The notes below the pieces were generated by a model. The model had not been told where the DNA came from, made no database searches, and saw nothing but the letters and a program-made list of their open reading frames with translations. A stretch of 64,000 bases of DNA, taken from the NCBI RefSeq assembly GCF_002285795.1, contig NZ_CP022961.1:2046001-2110000 (forward strand), read 5' to 3'. Shown here piece after piece: positions 1 to 13,794 of the stretch. The first letter of the stretch is position 1, and each line of letters opens with the position of its first letter. Made by a program: the position numbers and the translations under genes. The stretch comes from Plantactinospora sp. KBS50. GTDB lineage: Bacteria > Actinomycetota > Actinomycetes > Mycobacteriales > Micromonosporaceae.

Positions 1-1
1 G

Positions 2-586
2 TACCTGGGTCGCGCCGACAACCAGGTCAAGATCTCCGGTCACCGGGTCGAGCCGGCCGAGGTGGAACGGGCGCTCTACGAGCATCCGGACACCGGTGAG
101 GTGGCCGTGACCGCGGTGGGCGAGGCCGGCGAGCTGCGGCTGGTCGCCTTCGTCATCCCGGCGACCGAGGGGCTGGCCCCGGCGAAGCTGCGGGCGTTCC
201 TGGCCGAGCGGCTGCCCGAGCCGTACGTGCCGGCGGAGTTCATCGTGCTGGAGGCGATGCCGCTGGACGCGCACGGCAAGCGCGACTGGGCGCAGTTGCG
301 CGAGATGGCCGCCGAGCGGGCCGACCGGCGGCGGCAGTTCGAGCCGCCGCGCACCGAGACCGAGCGCTATCTCGTGCAGCTCTTCGAGGAGCTGCTGCGG
401 GTCGAGGGGATCGGCGTGCACGACGACTTCTTCGGGCTGGGCGGCCATTCGCTGCTGGCGGCGCGCAGCCGGATCCGGATCCAGCGCGACCTGAACGCCA
501 GCCTGCCGCCGCAGGCCGTCTTCGAGAACAGCGTCGTGGCCGACCTGGCCGGCGTGATCGACCGCAGCCGGCCGGAGGGCAGCTGA
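2..586 (+). CDS. NRPS C-terminal fragment (adenylation C-terminus and carrier protein), 5' truncated by the window
   Basis: This is the 3' end of a nonribosomal peptide synthetase whose start lies outside the window. The first visible residues, YLGRADNQVKISGHRVEPAE, are the A8 hinge motif of an adenylation domain. The A10 motif follows at about residue 85 of the fragment (PLDAHGKRDW) with its catalytic lysine present, so this A domain appears functional. A peptidyl carrier protein follows, with the phosphopantetheine serine in FFGLGGHSLLAA. The protein stops shortly after the carrier domain, with no thioesterase or condensation domain. The stop overlaps the start of the type II thioesterase gene by one base (TGATG), which implies translational coupling. 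It runs opposite to the larger NRPS operon to its right. Confidence 0.93.
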   Translation, partial: YLGRADNQVKISGHRVEPAEVERALYEHPDTGEVAVTAVGEAGELRLVAFVIPATEGLAPAKLRAFLAERLPEPYVPAEFIVLEAMPLDAHGKRDWAQLREMAAERADRRRQFEPPRTETERYLVQLFEELLRVEGIGVHDDFFGLGGHSLLAARSRIRIQRDLNASLPPQAVFENSVVADLAGVIDRSRPEGS

Positions 587-1347
587 TGTCGTCGGTCGCG
601 CAGTGGTTCCCGTACCGTCGCGAGGGCGGCGGGGTCGAGCTTTTCGCCTTCCCGCACGCCGGGGCGGCCTCCACGGTCTTCAACGGCCTGCGCGAGACGC
701 TGCGGCACTCCGGCATCGCGCTGTCCGCCGCGGTGCTGCCGGGGCACGGGCGGCGGCTGCGGGAGCGGCCGCACCGGACGATGCCGTCGCTGCTGGCCGA
801 CTTCTCGGCGGCGGCCGGCCGGGACGGCCACGCGGCGTTCAGCGGCGACTACGTGCTGCTCGGGCACTGCTCGGGCGCGCTGGTCGCGTACGAGATCGCG
901 AAGCTGCTGGTGCGGGCGCCGTGCCGCAACCCCCGGCTGCTGGTGGTCTGTAGCTGCCTGCCGCCGCGGGCGGTCTTCGACACCGGCATGGGCCGGCTGC
1001 CGACCCGCGAGCTGCTGGCGCAGACGGCCGAGATGGGCGGCACCGACGAGGGGCTGCTGGACGACCCGGACTTCATCGAGATGATCGAGCGGCCGTTGCG
1101 GGCGGACTGGGAGATGTACGACGGCTACGCCTACCGGCCCGCCCCGCCGCTCCCGCTGCCGATCCTGGCCATCCGGGGCGCCGAGGACACCAACGTGGAC
1201 GGTCCGGACCTGCGGCTGTGGCAGGAGCAGAGCACCGAGCCGCTGCTGACGGCGCAGCTCGACTCGGGGCACTGGGCGCTGGAGGCGGAGGGTTCGGCGG
1301 TGATCGCCGGGGAGATCTCGGCGGCCCTCGCCGCGCTGGCCCGCTGA
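586..1347 (+). CDS. Type II thioesterase with cysteine nucleophile
   Basis: A 253-residue alpha/beta-hydrolase of the standalone thioesterase II family, which removes misprimed acyl or aminoacyl groups from carrier proteins. The family features are the N-terminal FAFPHAGAA oxyanion loop, the nucleophile elbow at about residue 93, an Asp in the RGAEDTNVDG segment and a C-terminal His in DSGHWALE. The elbow reads GHCSGA, so the usual serine is replaced by cysteine. Cysteine elbows are known in a few NRPS thioesterases; whether this one edits or releases product is unknown. It is coupled to the NRPS fragment before it. Its stop codon abuts that of the convergent FAAL gene as TGATCA. Confidence 0.92.
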   Translation: MSSVAQWFPYRREGGGVELFAFPHAGAASTVFNGLRETLRHSGIALSAAVLPGHGRRLRERPHRTMPSLLADFSAAAGRDGHAAFSGDYVLLGHCSGALVAYEIAKLLVRAPCRNPRLLVVCSCLPPRAVFDTGMGRLPTRELLAQTAEMGGTDEGLLDDPDFIEMIERPLRADWEMYDGYAYRPAPPLPLPILAIRGAEDTNVDGPDLRLWQEQSTEPLLTAQLDSGHWALEAEGSAVIAGEISAALAALAR

Positions 1348-4932
<3,585 letters not shown>

Positions 4933-4986
4933 GTCGATCCTCCCTGCTGGGACGCGGCCCGGTGCCGCGCCGCCGTCAACGGTGAC

Positions 4987-6417
4987 TCAGGACAGCCGCC
5001 GGCCGGCGGCCAGCAACGTCGTGATGGTCACCCGGTCGAGCTTGCCCGCGCTGGTGCGCGGCAGTGCGGTCGCGACCTCGATCTTCTGCGGGATCATCGC
5101 GGCGGTCAGCCGCTCCGCCAGCCACCGGCGCAGTTCCCGGACGGTGACGGCGGTCCGCGCGACGACCGCGGCGTGCAGGTGGGCCGCCTCGGGATCGTCG
5201 CCGGCGACCAGCACCACGATCGCCTCGGCCACCGCCGGGTGCGCCTCCAGGGTGGACTCGACCTCGCCGAGTTCGACCCGGTGTCCGCGTACCTTGACCT
5301 GGGTGTCCAGCCGGCCCACGAAGGTCAGCGTCCCGTCGTCGCCGCGCCGCGCCCGGTCCCCGGTCCGGTAGCTGCGGCCCGGCGGCGTGTGGTCGAAGCG
5401 GGCGTCGTCGGCCGGCGTACCGCCGAGGTAGCCGTCGGCGATGCCGGCGCCGCCGATCCGGATCTCGCCCTCGGCGCCGACGCCGGCCACCACCTCGCCG
5501 GCCGTGTCGACCAGGTCCATCGTGGTGCCGGGAAGCTCGGTGCCCAGCGAGATCGGCCGGCCGGGCTCGACCTGCCAGGCCGAGGCCCAGACGGTGGTCT
5601 CGGTCGGTCCGTACAGGTTCCACAGCGCGCCGCACCGGCCGTGCAGGACGGTGGCCAGTTCCGGGGTCATCGCCTCGCCGCCGCACCAGACGGCCAGTTC
5701 GGCGCTGCCCGACCAGCCGGAGGCCAGCATCAGCCGCCAGAACGAGGGCGTCGCCTGGACCACGTCCGGCCGGTGGTCCCGGACGGCCCGGTCGAAGACC
5801 TCGGCGTTCCGCCGGGCCGCCAGGTCGACGGTCACCACCGGTCCGCCCACCACCAGCGGCAGGAAGACCTCGACCATCGACATGTCGAACGACAGCGGGC
5901 TGAGTGCCAGGAACGAGCCGCCGCTGCGCAGGCCGGGCAGCTCCCGCAGCCCTTCGAGGCGTTCGACGTGCGCGCGTTTGGGAACGTGGACGCCCTTCGG
6001 CCGGCCCGTCGTGCCGGAGGTGTAGATGACGTAGCCGGGGTCGGTGAGCGGCCACGACGGGCGGCCGGGGGTCAGCGGGTACGGCTCCAGCCGCAGCGGC
6101 CCGGTCTCGCGCAGCACCACCCGGGCGGCCGAGCTGTCCAGCACCCACTGCTGGCGGGTCCGGGGCGCGGCGGTGTCCAGCGGCAGGAACGCGACGCCGA
6201 GCCGGTCGGCCGCCAGCGCCGCCACCAGCCCGAGCACCGGGGTGCGGATGTCGAGCGCGACCACGTCGCCGGCCACCACGAAGGGTTTGACCGCGTCGAC
6301 GACCGCGCCGACCCGGTCGGCCAGCTCGGTGTAGCTGAGGGTGGTCTCGCCGACGGCCGCCGGCGCCGCGCCGTCGGCGGCCAGTTGGCGGGCGAGGTGG
6401 GCCGAGAGGTCGCGCAT
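4987..6417 (-). CDS. Stand-alone amino acid adenylation enzyme
   Basis: A 476-residue free A domain with all core motifs: IYTSGTTGRPKG (A3), NLYGPTETT (A5), YRTGDRARR (A7), GRLDTQVKVRGHRVE (A8) and LPRTSAGKLDR (A10, catalytic lysine present). There is no attached carrier domain. Hand alignment to PheA gives an approximate specificity code D-M-V-Q-V-C-L-V-W-K, which I do not recognise, so I do not assign a substrate. The gene starts two bases before the stop of the large NRPS in transcription order (one-base gap) and precedes the FAAL gene by 54 bases, so all three are co-transcribed. It is the only complete A domain in this operon and probably loads the carrier domains of the neighbour in trans. 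Confidence 0.93.
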   Translation of the reverse strand: MRDLSAHLARQLAADGAAPAAVGETTLSYTELADRVGAVVDAVKPFVVAGDVVALDIRTPVLGLVAALAADRLGVAFLPLDTAAPRTRQQWVLDSSAARVVLRETGPLRLEPYPLTPGRPSWPLTDPGYVIYTSGTTGRPKGVHVPKRAHVERLEGLRELPGLRSGGSFLALSPLSFDMSMVEVFLPLVVGGPVVTVDLAARRNAEVFDRAVRDHRPDVVQATPSFWRLMLASGWSGSAELAVWCGGEAMTPELATVLHGRCGALWNLYGPTETTVWASAWQVEPGRPISLGTELPGTTMDLVDTAGEVVAGVGAEGEIRIGGAGIADGYLGGTPADDARFDHTPPGRSYRTGDRARRGDDGTLTFVGRLDTQVKVRGHRVELGEVESTLEAHPAVAEAIVVLVAGDDPEAAHLHAAVVARTAVTVRELRRWLAERLTAAMIPQKIEVATALPRTSAGKLDRVTITTLLAAGRRLS

Positions 6418-6418
6418 C

Positions 6419-9400
6419 TCAGTCCTCTGCCTCGATCTCCGACAGCAGCGCCTCGAGCGCGGCGCTGTCCGACTGTTCGGTCTGCTTCCACAGGATCAGC
6501 CGGGCCACGCCCTCCACGGTGGGCGAGCCGAACACCTCGCGCAGCGGCAGCTCGACCCCGAAGGTGTCCCGGACCCGGGCGGTCATCTGGGTCGCCAGCA
6601 GCGAGAACCCGTTCAGTTCGAAGAACGAGTCGTGCACGCCGATCCGGTCCAGACCCAGCAGTTCCTCGAAGATCTCGGTGAGCTGGCGTTCCACAGGGGT
6701 GCGCGGTGCCACGTAGACGTTCGCCGCCAGGTCGTCCTCGTCCGGTTCGGGCAGCGCCGCGAGGTCGTAGTCGCCGAGCGGGGTGCGCGGCAGGCCGTCC
6801 AGGACGAAGGCGTGGATCGGGATGAGCGGGTCCGGGAGGCGGGGCACCAGGTACTGCCGCAGCGCGGCCGGGTCCTGGTCGGGGTCGCCGCCGGCCAGGT
6901 ACGCCACGAGCCGCGGGTTGCCGTCCGAGTCGGGGTGTTCGGTGAGGATCACGTCGGTCACGTGCGGCAGGTCCCGCAGCGCGTGCTGGGTCTGGACGGG
7001 GTCGTCCGCCGGGTTGGCGCCGAGGTGGCCGAGGTATTCCAGGGTGCCGTCGGTCCAGCGCCGGGCCAGGTGACCGGTACGGCGGCTGCCGAACCGGAGT
7101 TCGACCACCTCGCCGACGGTGTTGGGCTGGTCGGCGGGCCGGCCGGGCAGTTCGTGGCCGAGCGGGACGCGCAGCGCCGCGGTGGCCGGGTCGTGGTCCT
7201 CCGGCACCTGGTAGGTGGTCAGCGGCCGGCCGCGGTGGTCGGTGCCGTACCCGGCCAGGACCCGGCACCCGGGGGCGTAGCGGCGCAGCGCCCGCACGTC
7301 GTGGGCGGTCAGCTCGCCGTGGTGGTCGAGCACGGCGTACCGGAGATCGGGCAGCGACGTGTCGAGGGCGCGCAGTTGGGGCGGGCTGAGGAACGCGACG
7401 GTGGCGGCGCTGTCCCGCAGCCAGGCGCCGATGTCGGTGCCGGGGAACGGCGGGGCGAACTGGAGCGTGGCACCGGCGGCGACGGTGTTGGCGATGGCCG
7501 AGACGAGGTGTCCGGCGTGGTGGGTGAGCACGGCCACCCGGTCGGCCGCGGTCAGCCCGATCCGGTGCAGCGCCCACGCGTGCTCGCCGATCCCGTCGCC
7601 CGCCGGGGTGCCGGCGGTGGTGCTGACCTCCGGCTCGGCCGGCTGGTCGGCGACGTCGATCACGTCCGTGGTGCCGAGGTAGCGCGCCGGCAGCGTCGAG
7701 TCGCCGTCGATGACCGAGTACGTGGTGCCGGTGCGCAGGCAGGCGAGGATGGTCGCCACGAACCAGCCGGACGGGCGGCGCACCACGCCGAGATGACCCA
7801 CGTTCGCCACCCGGGGACCATCGCCGCGGTGGCGTCGGCCAGCCAGCCGTAGCAGTGCCGCCCGGTCGGGGTCACCACGGCGGCGTGCTCGGCCGGCGGC
7901 GCGCCCGGTGCGGCGGTTCCGCCCGGTGTGGAGGATCCGGCCGGTGCGGCGGTTCCGGCCGGCGCGGCCGGGCGGGACGGCGCGGCCGGGTCCGGGGCCG
8001 CAGCCGGGTCCTGCGGTCCGGCGGGTCCGGCGGGTCCGGCGTCGAGCGGGTAGTCCAGGACCGGCCGGGACGGGTCGGCGACGACCGCGCCCAGCAGCGT
8101 CACCAGGTGCGCCACCAGCGCCTCGACCATCGCCGGCGCGTGCCGCTGCGGGTTGTAGTCGAGCTGGAGGAACAGCCGGGCGTCGGACTCCTGGACGTTG
8201 AGGCTCAGGTCGAACTTGGTCGGCAGGGCGGCTGCGCTGTCCATCGACTCGACCGTGATGCCGCTCAGCCGGGTCGTCGGGGCGCCGCCCACGACGTTGA
8301 GCACCACCTGGAACAGCGGGGTGCGGCGCGGGTCGCGGACGACGTCGAGCTGCTGGACGAGGACGTCCAGGGGTGCGTCGGCGTGTGCGTAGCCGTCCAG
8401 GCAGACCCGCCGGACCCGGGCGAGCAGGTCGGTGAAGGTGGGTTCGTCGCTCAGGTCGACCCGGATCGGCAGCGTGTTCAGCAGGAAGCCGATCAGCGTG
8501 TCGGTGCCGGCGTCGGTGCGCCCGGCGACCGGCACCCCGATCACCAGGTCCCGCTGGCCGGACCAGCGGGCCAGCACGGTGGCCAGGGTGGCCATCAGCA
8601 GCATGAACGGCGACACGCCCCGGGCGCGGCAGAACTCCTGCACTGCGGCGGTCTCGTCCGCGCCGAGCTGGACGCGGGCCCGGTCGCCGGCGTCCCGGAC
8701 CGTGGTCCCGTCGTGCCGGACCGGCAGGGTCAGCGCCGGCGGCGCGTCGGCCAGGTGTTCCCGCCAGTACGCCACCGTGCGTTCCAGGGTCTCGCCGACC
8801 AGGTGTTCGCGCTGCCAGGCGGCGTAGTCGCGGTACTGGATGGGCAACGGTTCCAGGCCGGCCCGCGCCGGGTCGCCGCCCGCGGCGTACAGCGCCGAGA
8901 GTTCCCGCAGGAACAGCCCGATGGACCACTCGTCGCAGACGATGTGGTGGGCGGTGATGCTCAGGACGTGTTCGGCCTCGCCGAGCCGCACCAGCAGGCA
9001 GCGGATCAGCGGCCCGGCGGTCAGGTCGAACGCGGTCCCGGCCTGCTCGTCGGCCAGCCGGTCCGCCCGCCGCGCCCCGTCGGCCAGGCCGCGCAGGTCG
9101 TGCACGTCGAGCCGCCAGTCCTCGGGAAGGTCGTCGACGACCTGCACGGGACGGCCGTTCACCAGCGGGAACCGGGTGCGCAGCGCCTCGTGGCGGACCA
9201 GGATCGCCCGGACGCTGTCGGCCAGCGCGGCGGTGTCCAGCGGGCCGATCAGCCGCTGCCGGCCGTGCACGTTGTACGCCAGGCTCGGCACGAGCTGGTT
9301 CTCCAGCCAGATGCGCTGCTGGTCGAAGGAGAGCACCGCCTCGGCCCGGTCCGCCCGGCGCTCGATGACCCGGGGTCCGGCCGCGGACCGGGCCGCCACC

Positions 9401-12400
9401 GTCGCGGCCAGCGCCGCCACGGTCCGGCTGCCGAAGAAGTCGCCGACCTGGACCTCGACGCCGAGCGTTTCCCGGATCCGGCCGACGATCCGGGGCGCCA
9501 GCAGCGAGTGGCCGCCCAGTTCGAAGAAGTCGTCGTGCACCCCGAAGTCCGGCACGCCCAGGACGTCGCCCCAGATCTCGTGCACCACCTCCTCGTACGG
9601 GGTGCGCGGCGGGGTCGGCGCGGCCGGCCCGCCGACCGTCACGTCCGGGAGCAGGTCCAGGTCGTAGTCGCCGTCCGGGGTGCGGGGCAGCGCGGTGAGC
9701 ACCACCACGTGCGCGGGGTGAGGTGGTCGGGCAGGCGCAACAGGAGCTGCTGGCGGATCTCCGCGCCGGTGCGGATGGGTTCGTCGCCGGTGACGTAGCC
9801 GACGAGCGCGGGATTGCCGTCGGGATCGGCCAGCTCGACGAGGACCGCGTCGGTGACCTCGGGCAGGTCGCGCAGCGCGTGGTAGGTCTGGATCCGGTCC
9901 TGTGCCGGGTCCGTGCCCGGATGGCCGAGGTATTCGAGGGTGCCGTCGGCCCACCGGCGGGCGAGGTGCCCGGTGTGCCGGGCGCCGAAGCGCAGCTGCG
10001 TCACCTCACCGACGCTGGCCGGCCGGTCGGCGGGGTTGCCGGGCAGCGGGTGGCCGAGCGGGACGCGCAGCGGCGCGGAGCCGGGACGGAAGTCCTCCGG
10101 CACGTCGTAGGTGGCCAGTGGCCGGCCGCCGGCGTCGGTGCCGTACACGGCGAGGGCGTGGCAGCCGGGGGCGAGCCGGCGCAGCCGCACGATGTCGTGC
10201 GGGACCAGCTCGCCGGAGTTGTCGATGACGGCGTACCGCAGGTGCGGCAGCGGGGCGGTGCGGGCGCGCAGTTGCGGCGGGCCGAGGAAGGCGGCCGTGG
10301 CGGCCTGCCCGGCGAGCCAGCCGTCCAGGTCGGCGCCGGCCGGCGGGACCAGGAGGGTGGCTCCGGCGGCGGCGGTGTTGACGATGGCCGACACCCGGTG
10401 CCCGGGCCGGGAGGTGAGCACCGCGACCCGGTCGGTGCCGGCCAGCGGGAGCCGGCCGGCGGCCCAGGCGCGGTCGGCGACGCCCCGGCCGGTGAACGCC
10501 GGCCCGGTGCCGTCCGGATCGACCGGATGCTCGGCGACGTCGAAGACCGTGGCCGACGCCGGCGTGTCCGCCTCGACGATCGAGAACTCGGCGCCGGCCT
10601 CCACACAGGCCAGGACGGCCGCCACGAACGCCGCGCCGGGGCGGTGGACCAGGTCGACGTGCCCGGTCCGGGGCAGTGCCCGCCCGATGCTCTGCACGGC
10701 GTGGCCGAGCCAGCCGTAGCTGTACGTGCCCTCGCCGGTCACCACCGCGGCCCGCCCGGCCTCCGGAGCCGGCGGCGCGGCCGGCTCCGTCCCGGCCGGG
10801 GCGTGCCCGTTGGAATCCGGCGCGGCCGGGCCGTGCCCGTTGGAATCGGAGGCACCGTGGGGGTCCACCGCCGGGCCGGGACCGTCGGGGTCCACCGCCG
10901 GGGCGGGACCGAGCGGGTAGTCCAGGACGCCACGGGAGGGATCCTCGACCACGGCGCGCAGCAGCGCCTCCAGTTGGGTGACGAGCGCCTCGACCAGCGT
11001 CGGGTCGTACCGCTCGGGGTTGTAGTCGAGCTGGAAGTGCATCCGGCGGTCGGTCTCCTGGACGTTGACCGTCAGGTCCAGCTTGGTCGGCAGCGACGTG
11101 GTGCCGTCCATCGACTCCACGCTGATCCCCGGCAGCTGCGCCGTGGCCGTGCTGGTGTTCAGCAGGCTCAGCACCACCTGGAACAGCGGCGTGTGCCGCG
11201 GGTCGCGGGGCACGTCGAGCTGCTGGATGAGCACGTCCAGGGGTGCGTCGGCGTGTGCGTAGCCGTCCAGGCAGACCCGCCGGACCCGGGCGAGCAGGTC
11301 GGTGAAGGTGGGTTCGTCGCGCAGGTCGACCCGGATCGGCAGCGTGTTGACCAGGAAGCCGATCAGCGTGTCGGTGCCGGTGTCGTTGCGTCCCGCGGTC
11401 GGCACCCCGATCACCACGTCCCGCTGGCCGGACCAGCGGGCCAGCACGGTGGCCAGGGTCGCCATCAGCAGCATGAACGGCGACACGCCCTGGGCACGGC
11501 AGAACGTGTGCAGCGCCCGGGTCTCCTCCTCGGTGAGCCGCCCGCGGGTCCACTCGCCGTGCTCGCGCGCACCGGCGCGGCGCCGGCCGAGCGGCATGGT
11601 GAGCACCCCCGGCGCACCCGCGAGGTGTTCCCGCCAGTACCCGACCGTGCGCTCCAGGGTCTCGCCGACCAGGTGTTCGCGCTGCCAGGCGGCGTAGTCG
11701 CGGTACTGGATGGGCAGCGGTTCCAGGCCGGCCCGGCCGGGGTCGCCGCCGGCGGCGTACAGCGCCGAGAGTTCCCGCGCGAACAGCCCGATCGACCAGT
11801 CGTCGCAGACGATGTGGTGGGCGGTGAGGCTGAGCAGGTGTTCGGTCTCGTCGAGCCGGATCAGCAGGCAGCGGATCAGCGGCCCGGCGGTCAGGTCGAA
11901 CGCGGTGCTCGCCTGCTCGTCGGCCAGCCGGCGCGCCCGGGCGCTCCGCTGCGCCGGGTCGGCGACGTCCCGCAGGTCGTGCACGTCGAGCTGCCAGTCG
12001 TCGGGAAGGTCGTCGACGACCTGCACCGGCTGGCCGTTCACCACCGGGAACCGGGTGCGCAGCGCCTCGTGGCGGACCAGGATCGCCCGGATGCTGGCCG
12101 CGAACGCCCCGACGTCCAGCGGGCCGACCAGCCGCTGCCGGCCGTGCACGTTGTAGGCCAGGCTGGGCTGCATCTGGTGTTCCAGCCAGATGCGCTGCTG
12201 GTCGAAGGAGAGCACCGCCTCGGCCCGGTCCGCCCGGCGCCCGATGGTCTGTGGCCCGATGGACGACTGCGCGGCCACCAGCGACGCCAGCGACGCCACA
12301 GTCCGGCAGCCGAAGAACTCGCGGACCGGGACGTGCACCCCGAGGGTCTTGCGGATCCGCGCCACGATCCTGGGGGCGGCGAGGGAGTGGCCGCCCAGTT

Positions 12401-12587
12401 CGAAGAAGTCGTCGTGCACCCCGAACTCGGTCGCCCCGAGTACGTCGCCGAGCACATCGGTCCAGATCCCGTACACCACTTCCTCGTACGGCGTGCGCGG
12501 CGGCGTGGGCCGCGTCGAGGATCCCGGGCCGGCGCTGGCGGGCGTCGGATCCTGGACCTGCACCTCGGGGTACGACGGATGCGCCAT
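6419..12587 (-). CDS. NRPS with two degenerate adenylation domains (PCP-C-A*-PCP-C-A*-PCP), read across two apparent frameshifts
   Basis: If two single-base deletions are corrected this is one protein of about 2056 residues. Domains: PCP1 (about 32-105, serine in FFELGGHSLAA), C1 (120-560, HHIVCDDWS at 257), A*1 (620-985), PCP2 (1000-1070), C2 (1085-1530, HHIVCDEWS), A*2 (1590-1945) and PCP3 (1965-2040, FFELNGFSLLAT, serine kept). Both A* domains lack an A3 P-loop, read TGHLARRW instead of TGDL at A7, have no GRxDxQVK at A8, and have DGDYDL or LGDYDL where A10 should give GK. They should be unable to adenylate. Frame breaks lie in GGGG runs at 7813-7816 and 9715-9718; restoring one G to each rejoins homologous sequence exactly. 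The start ATG has no strong Shine-Dalgarno sequence. No release domain is present. Confidence 0.9.
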
Positions 12588-12622
12588 GAGCCGACGCTAG
12601 GGTGCATCGCCTTCGGGCGGTT

Positions 12623-12641
12623 GTCACCTGTTATTGGGATC
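12623..12641. promoter_or_regulatory. Candidate cluster operator, site 1
   Basis: The sequence GTCACCTGTTATTGGGATC lies between the divergent NRPS and monooxygenase genes. It is an imperfect inverted repeat resembling sites at 17451 and 21231 (GTC-C-C, TTA centre, GGGGAC) and shares TGGGATCGGC with a site at 22460. A LuxR-type regulator is encoded within the cluster. The operator role is inferred only from recurrence in promoter regions. Confidence 0.4.
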
Positions 12642-12746
12642 GGCACCGGTCCCGGCTTCACGTGACAGCGCCGGGACCGGCCGGCGCCATAGCGTCAATG
12701 TGGTGATCCGGGCCCTTTGCCCGGCCGGCTGTGCAAGGGAGCGGCA

Positions 12747-13790
12747 ATGGACCTGAGCCTGTTCTTCTTCGCCGACGACTCCGACACCGCCGACTCCGGT
12801 TACCGGCTGCTGCTGGAGAGCGCGCGGTTCGCCGACGCGCACGGCCTGGCCGCGGTCTGGACGCCGGAGCGCCACTTCCACCGCTTCGGCGGGCGCTACC
12901 CGAACCCTGCGGTGGCCGGCGCGGCGGTGGCCGCGGTCACGCAGCGGGTGGCGATCCGCGCCGGCAGCGTCGTGGCGCCGCTGCACCATCCGGTACGCGT
13001 CGCGGAGGAATGGTCGGTGGTGGACAACCTGTCGCAGGGCCGGGTGGGCGTGTCGTTCGCCTCCGGCTGGCACGCGGGTGACTACGTGATCCGGCCGGAG
13101 GGCTACGCCGACCGCAAGAACCTCATGGTGGACGCCATCGGGACGATCCGCCGGCTCTGGCGTGGCGAGGAGGTCGAGTTCCCGGACGGCTCCGGCGAGA
13201 AGCGCCCGGTGCGCATCTTCCCGGCCCCGGTCCAGCCCGAGCTGCCGATCTGGGTCACCAGCTCCGGATCGCCGGAGACCTTCAGGACCGCCGGCCGGCT
13301 GGGCGCCGGGCTGCTGACGTACCTGCTCGGTCAGGACGACGCGACGCTGGCCCGCAACATCGCCGCGTACCGGGCGGAGCTGGCCGAGGCGCACGGCCCG
13401 CAGGCCCGCGGCCACGTCGTCGTCATGTTGCACACGATGCTGGGTGCCGACCGGGCCGCGGTGCTGGAGACGGTGCGGCAGCCGTTCGTCCGCTACCTGC
13501 ACAGCTCGATCGACCTGATCGCCAGGACGCCGGGCCTGTTCCCGGAGGGCCTGGACCTGAACACGCTGCCGCAGAAGTACCGCGACCTGCTGATCGGCCG
13601 CGCCGCCGACCGGTACGTGAAGACCAGCAGCCTGTTCGGCACGCCGGAGGACGGGGTGGAGGTGGTCGACCGGCTCGCCGCCCTCGGCGTCGACGAGATC
13701 GCCTGCCTGGTCGACTTCGGGGTGGCGCCGGACGACGTGCTCGGCTCGCTGGAGCACCTGGGCCGGCTGCACGAGCGGGTGGCCGGCTGA
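12747..13790 (+). CDS. MupA/Atu3640-family FMN-dependent luciferase-like monooxygenase
   Basis: A 347-residue flavin-dependent oxygenase of the bacterial luciferase fold, in the subgroup commonly embedded in NRPS/PKS clusters. Visible features are the N-terminal MDLSLFFFADD strand, VWTPERHFHRFGGRYPNP, the LSQGRVGVSFASGWH segment and the IWVTSSGSPETF phosphate-binding region. Enzymes of this group are proposed to hydroxylate carrier-bound intermediates using reduced FMN; the substrate here is unknown. The ATG at 12747 is preceded by AAGGGAG at a good distance, which favours it over an in-frame start 30 bases upstream. It is divergent from the NRPS operon and convergent with the LanB-like gene. 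Confidence 0.93.
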   Translation: MDLSLFFFADDSDTADSGYRLLLESARFADAHGLAAVWTPERHFHRFGGRYPNPAVAGAAVAAVTQRVAIRAGSVVAPLHHPVRVAEEWSVVDNLSQGRVGVSFASGWHAGDYVIRPEGYADRKNLMVDAIGTIRRLWRGEEVEFPDGSGEKRPVRIFPAPVQPELPIWVTSSGSPETFRTAGRLGAGLLTYLLGQDDATLARNIAAYRAELAEAHGPQARGHVVVMLHTMLGADRAAVLETVRQPFVRYLHSSIDLIARTPGLFPEGLDLNTLPQKYRDLLIGRAADRYVKTSSLFGTPEDGVEVVDRLAALGVDEIACLVDFGVAPDDVLGSLEHLGRLHERVAG

Positions 13791-13794
13791 CCGG

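Noticed and set aside
6419-8929. Splitting the large NRPS into three separate genes
   Set aside because: The apparent gene starts fall inside condensation domains in the wrong frame; one added G at each of two homopolymers gives one continuous domain series.
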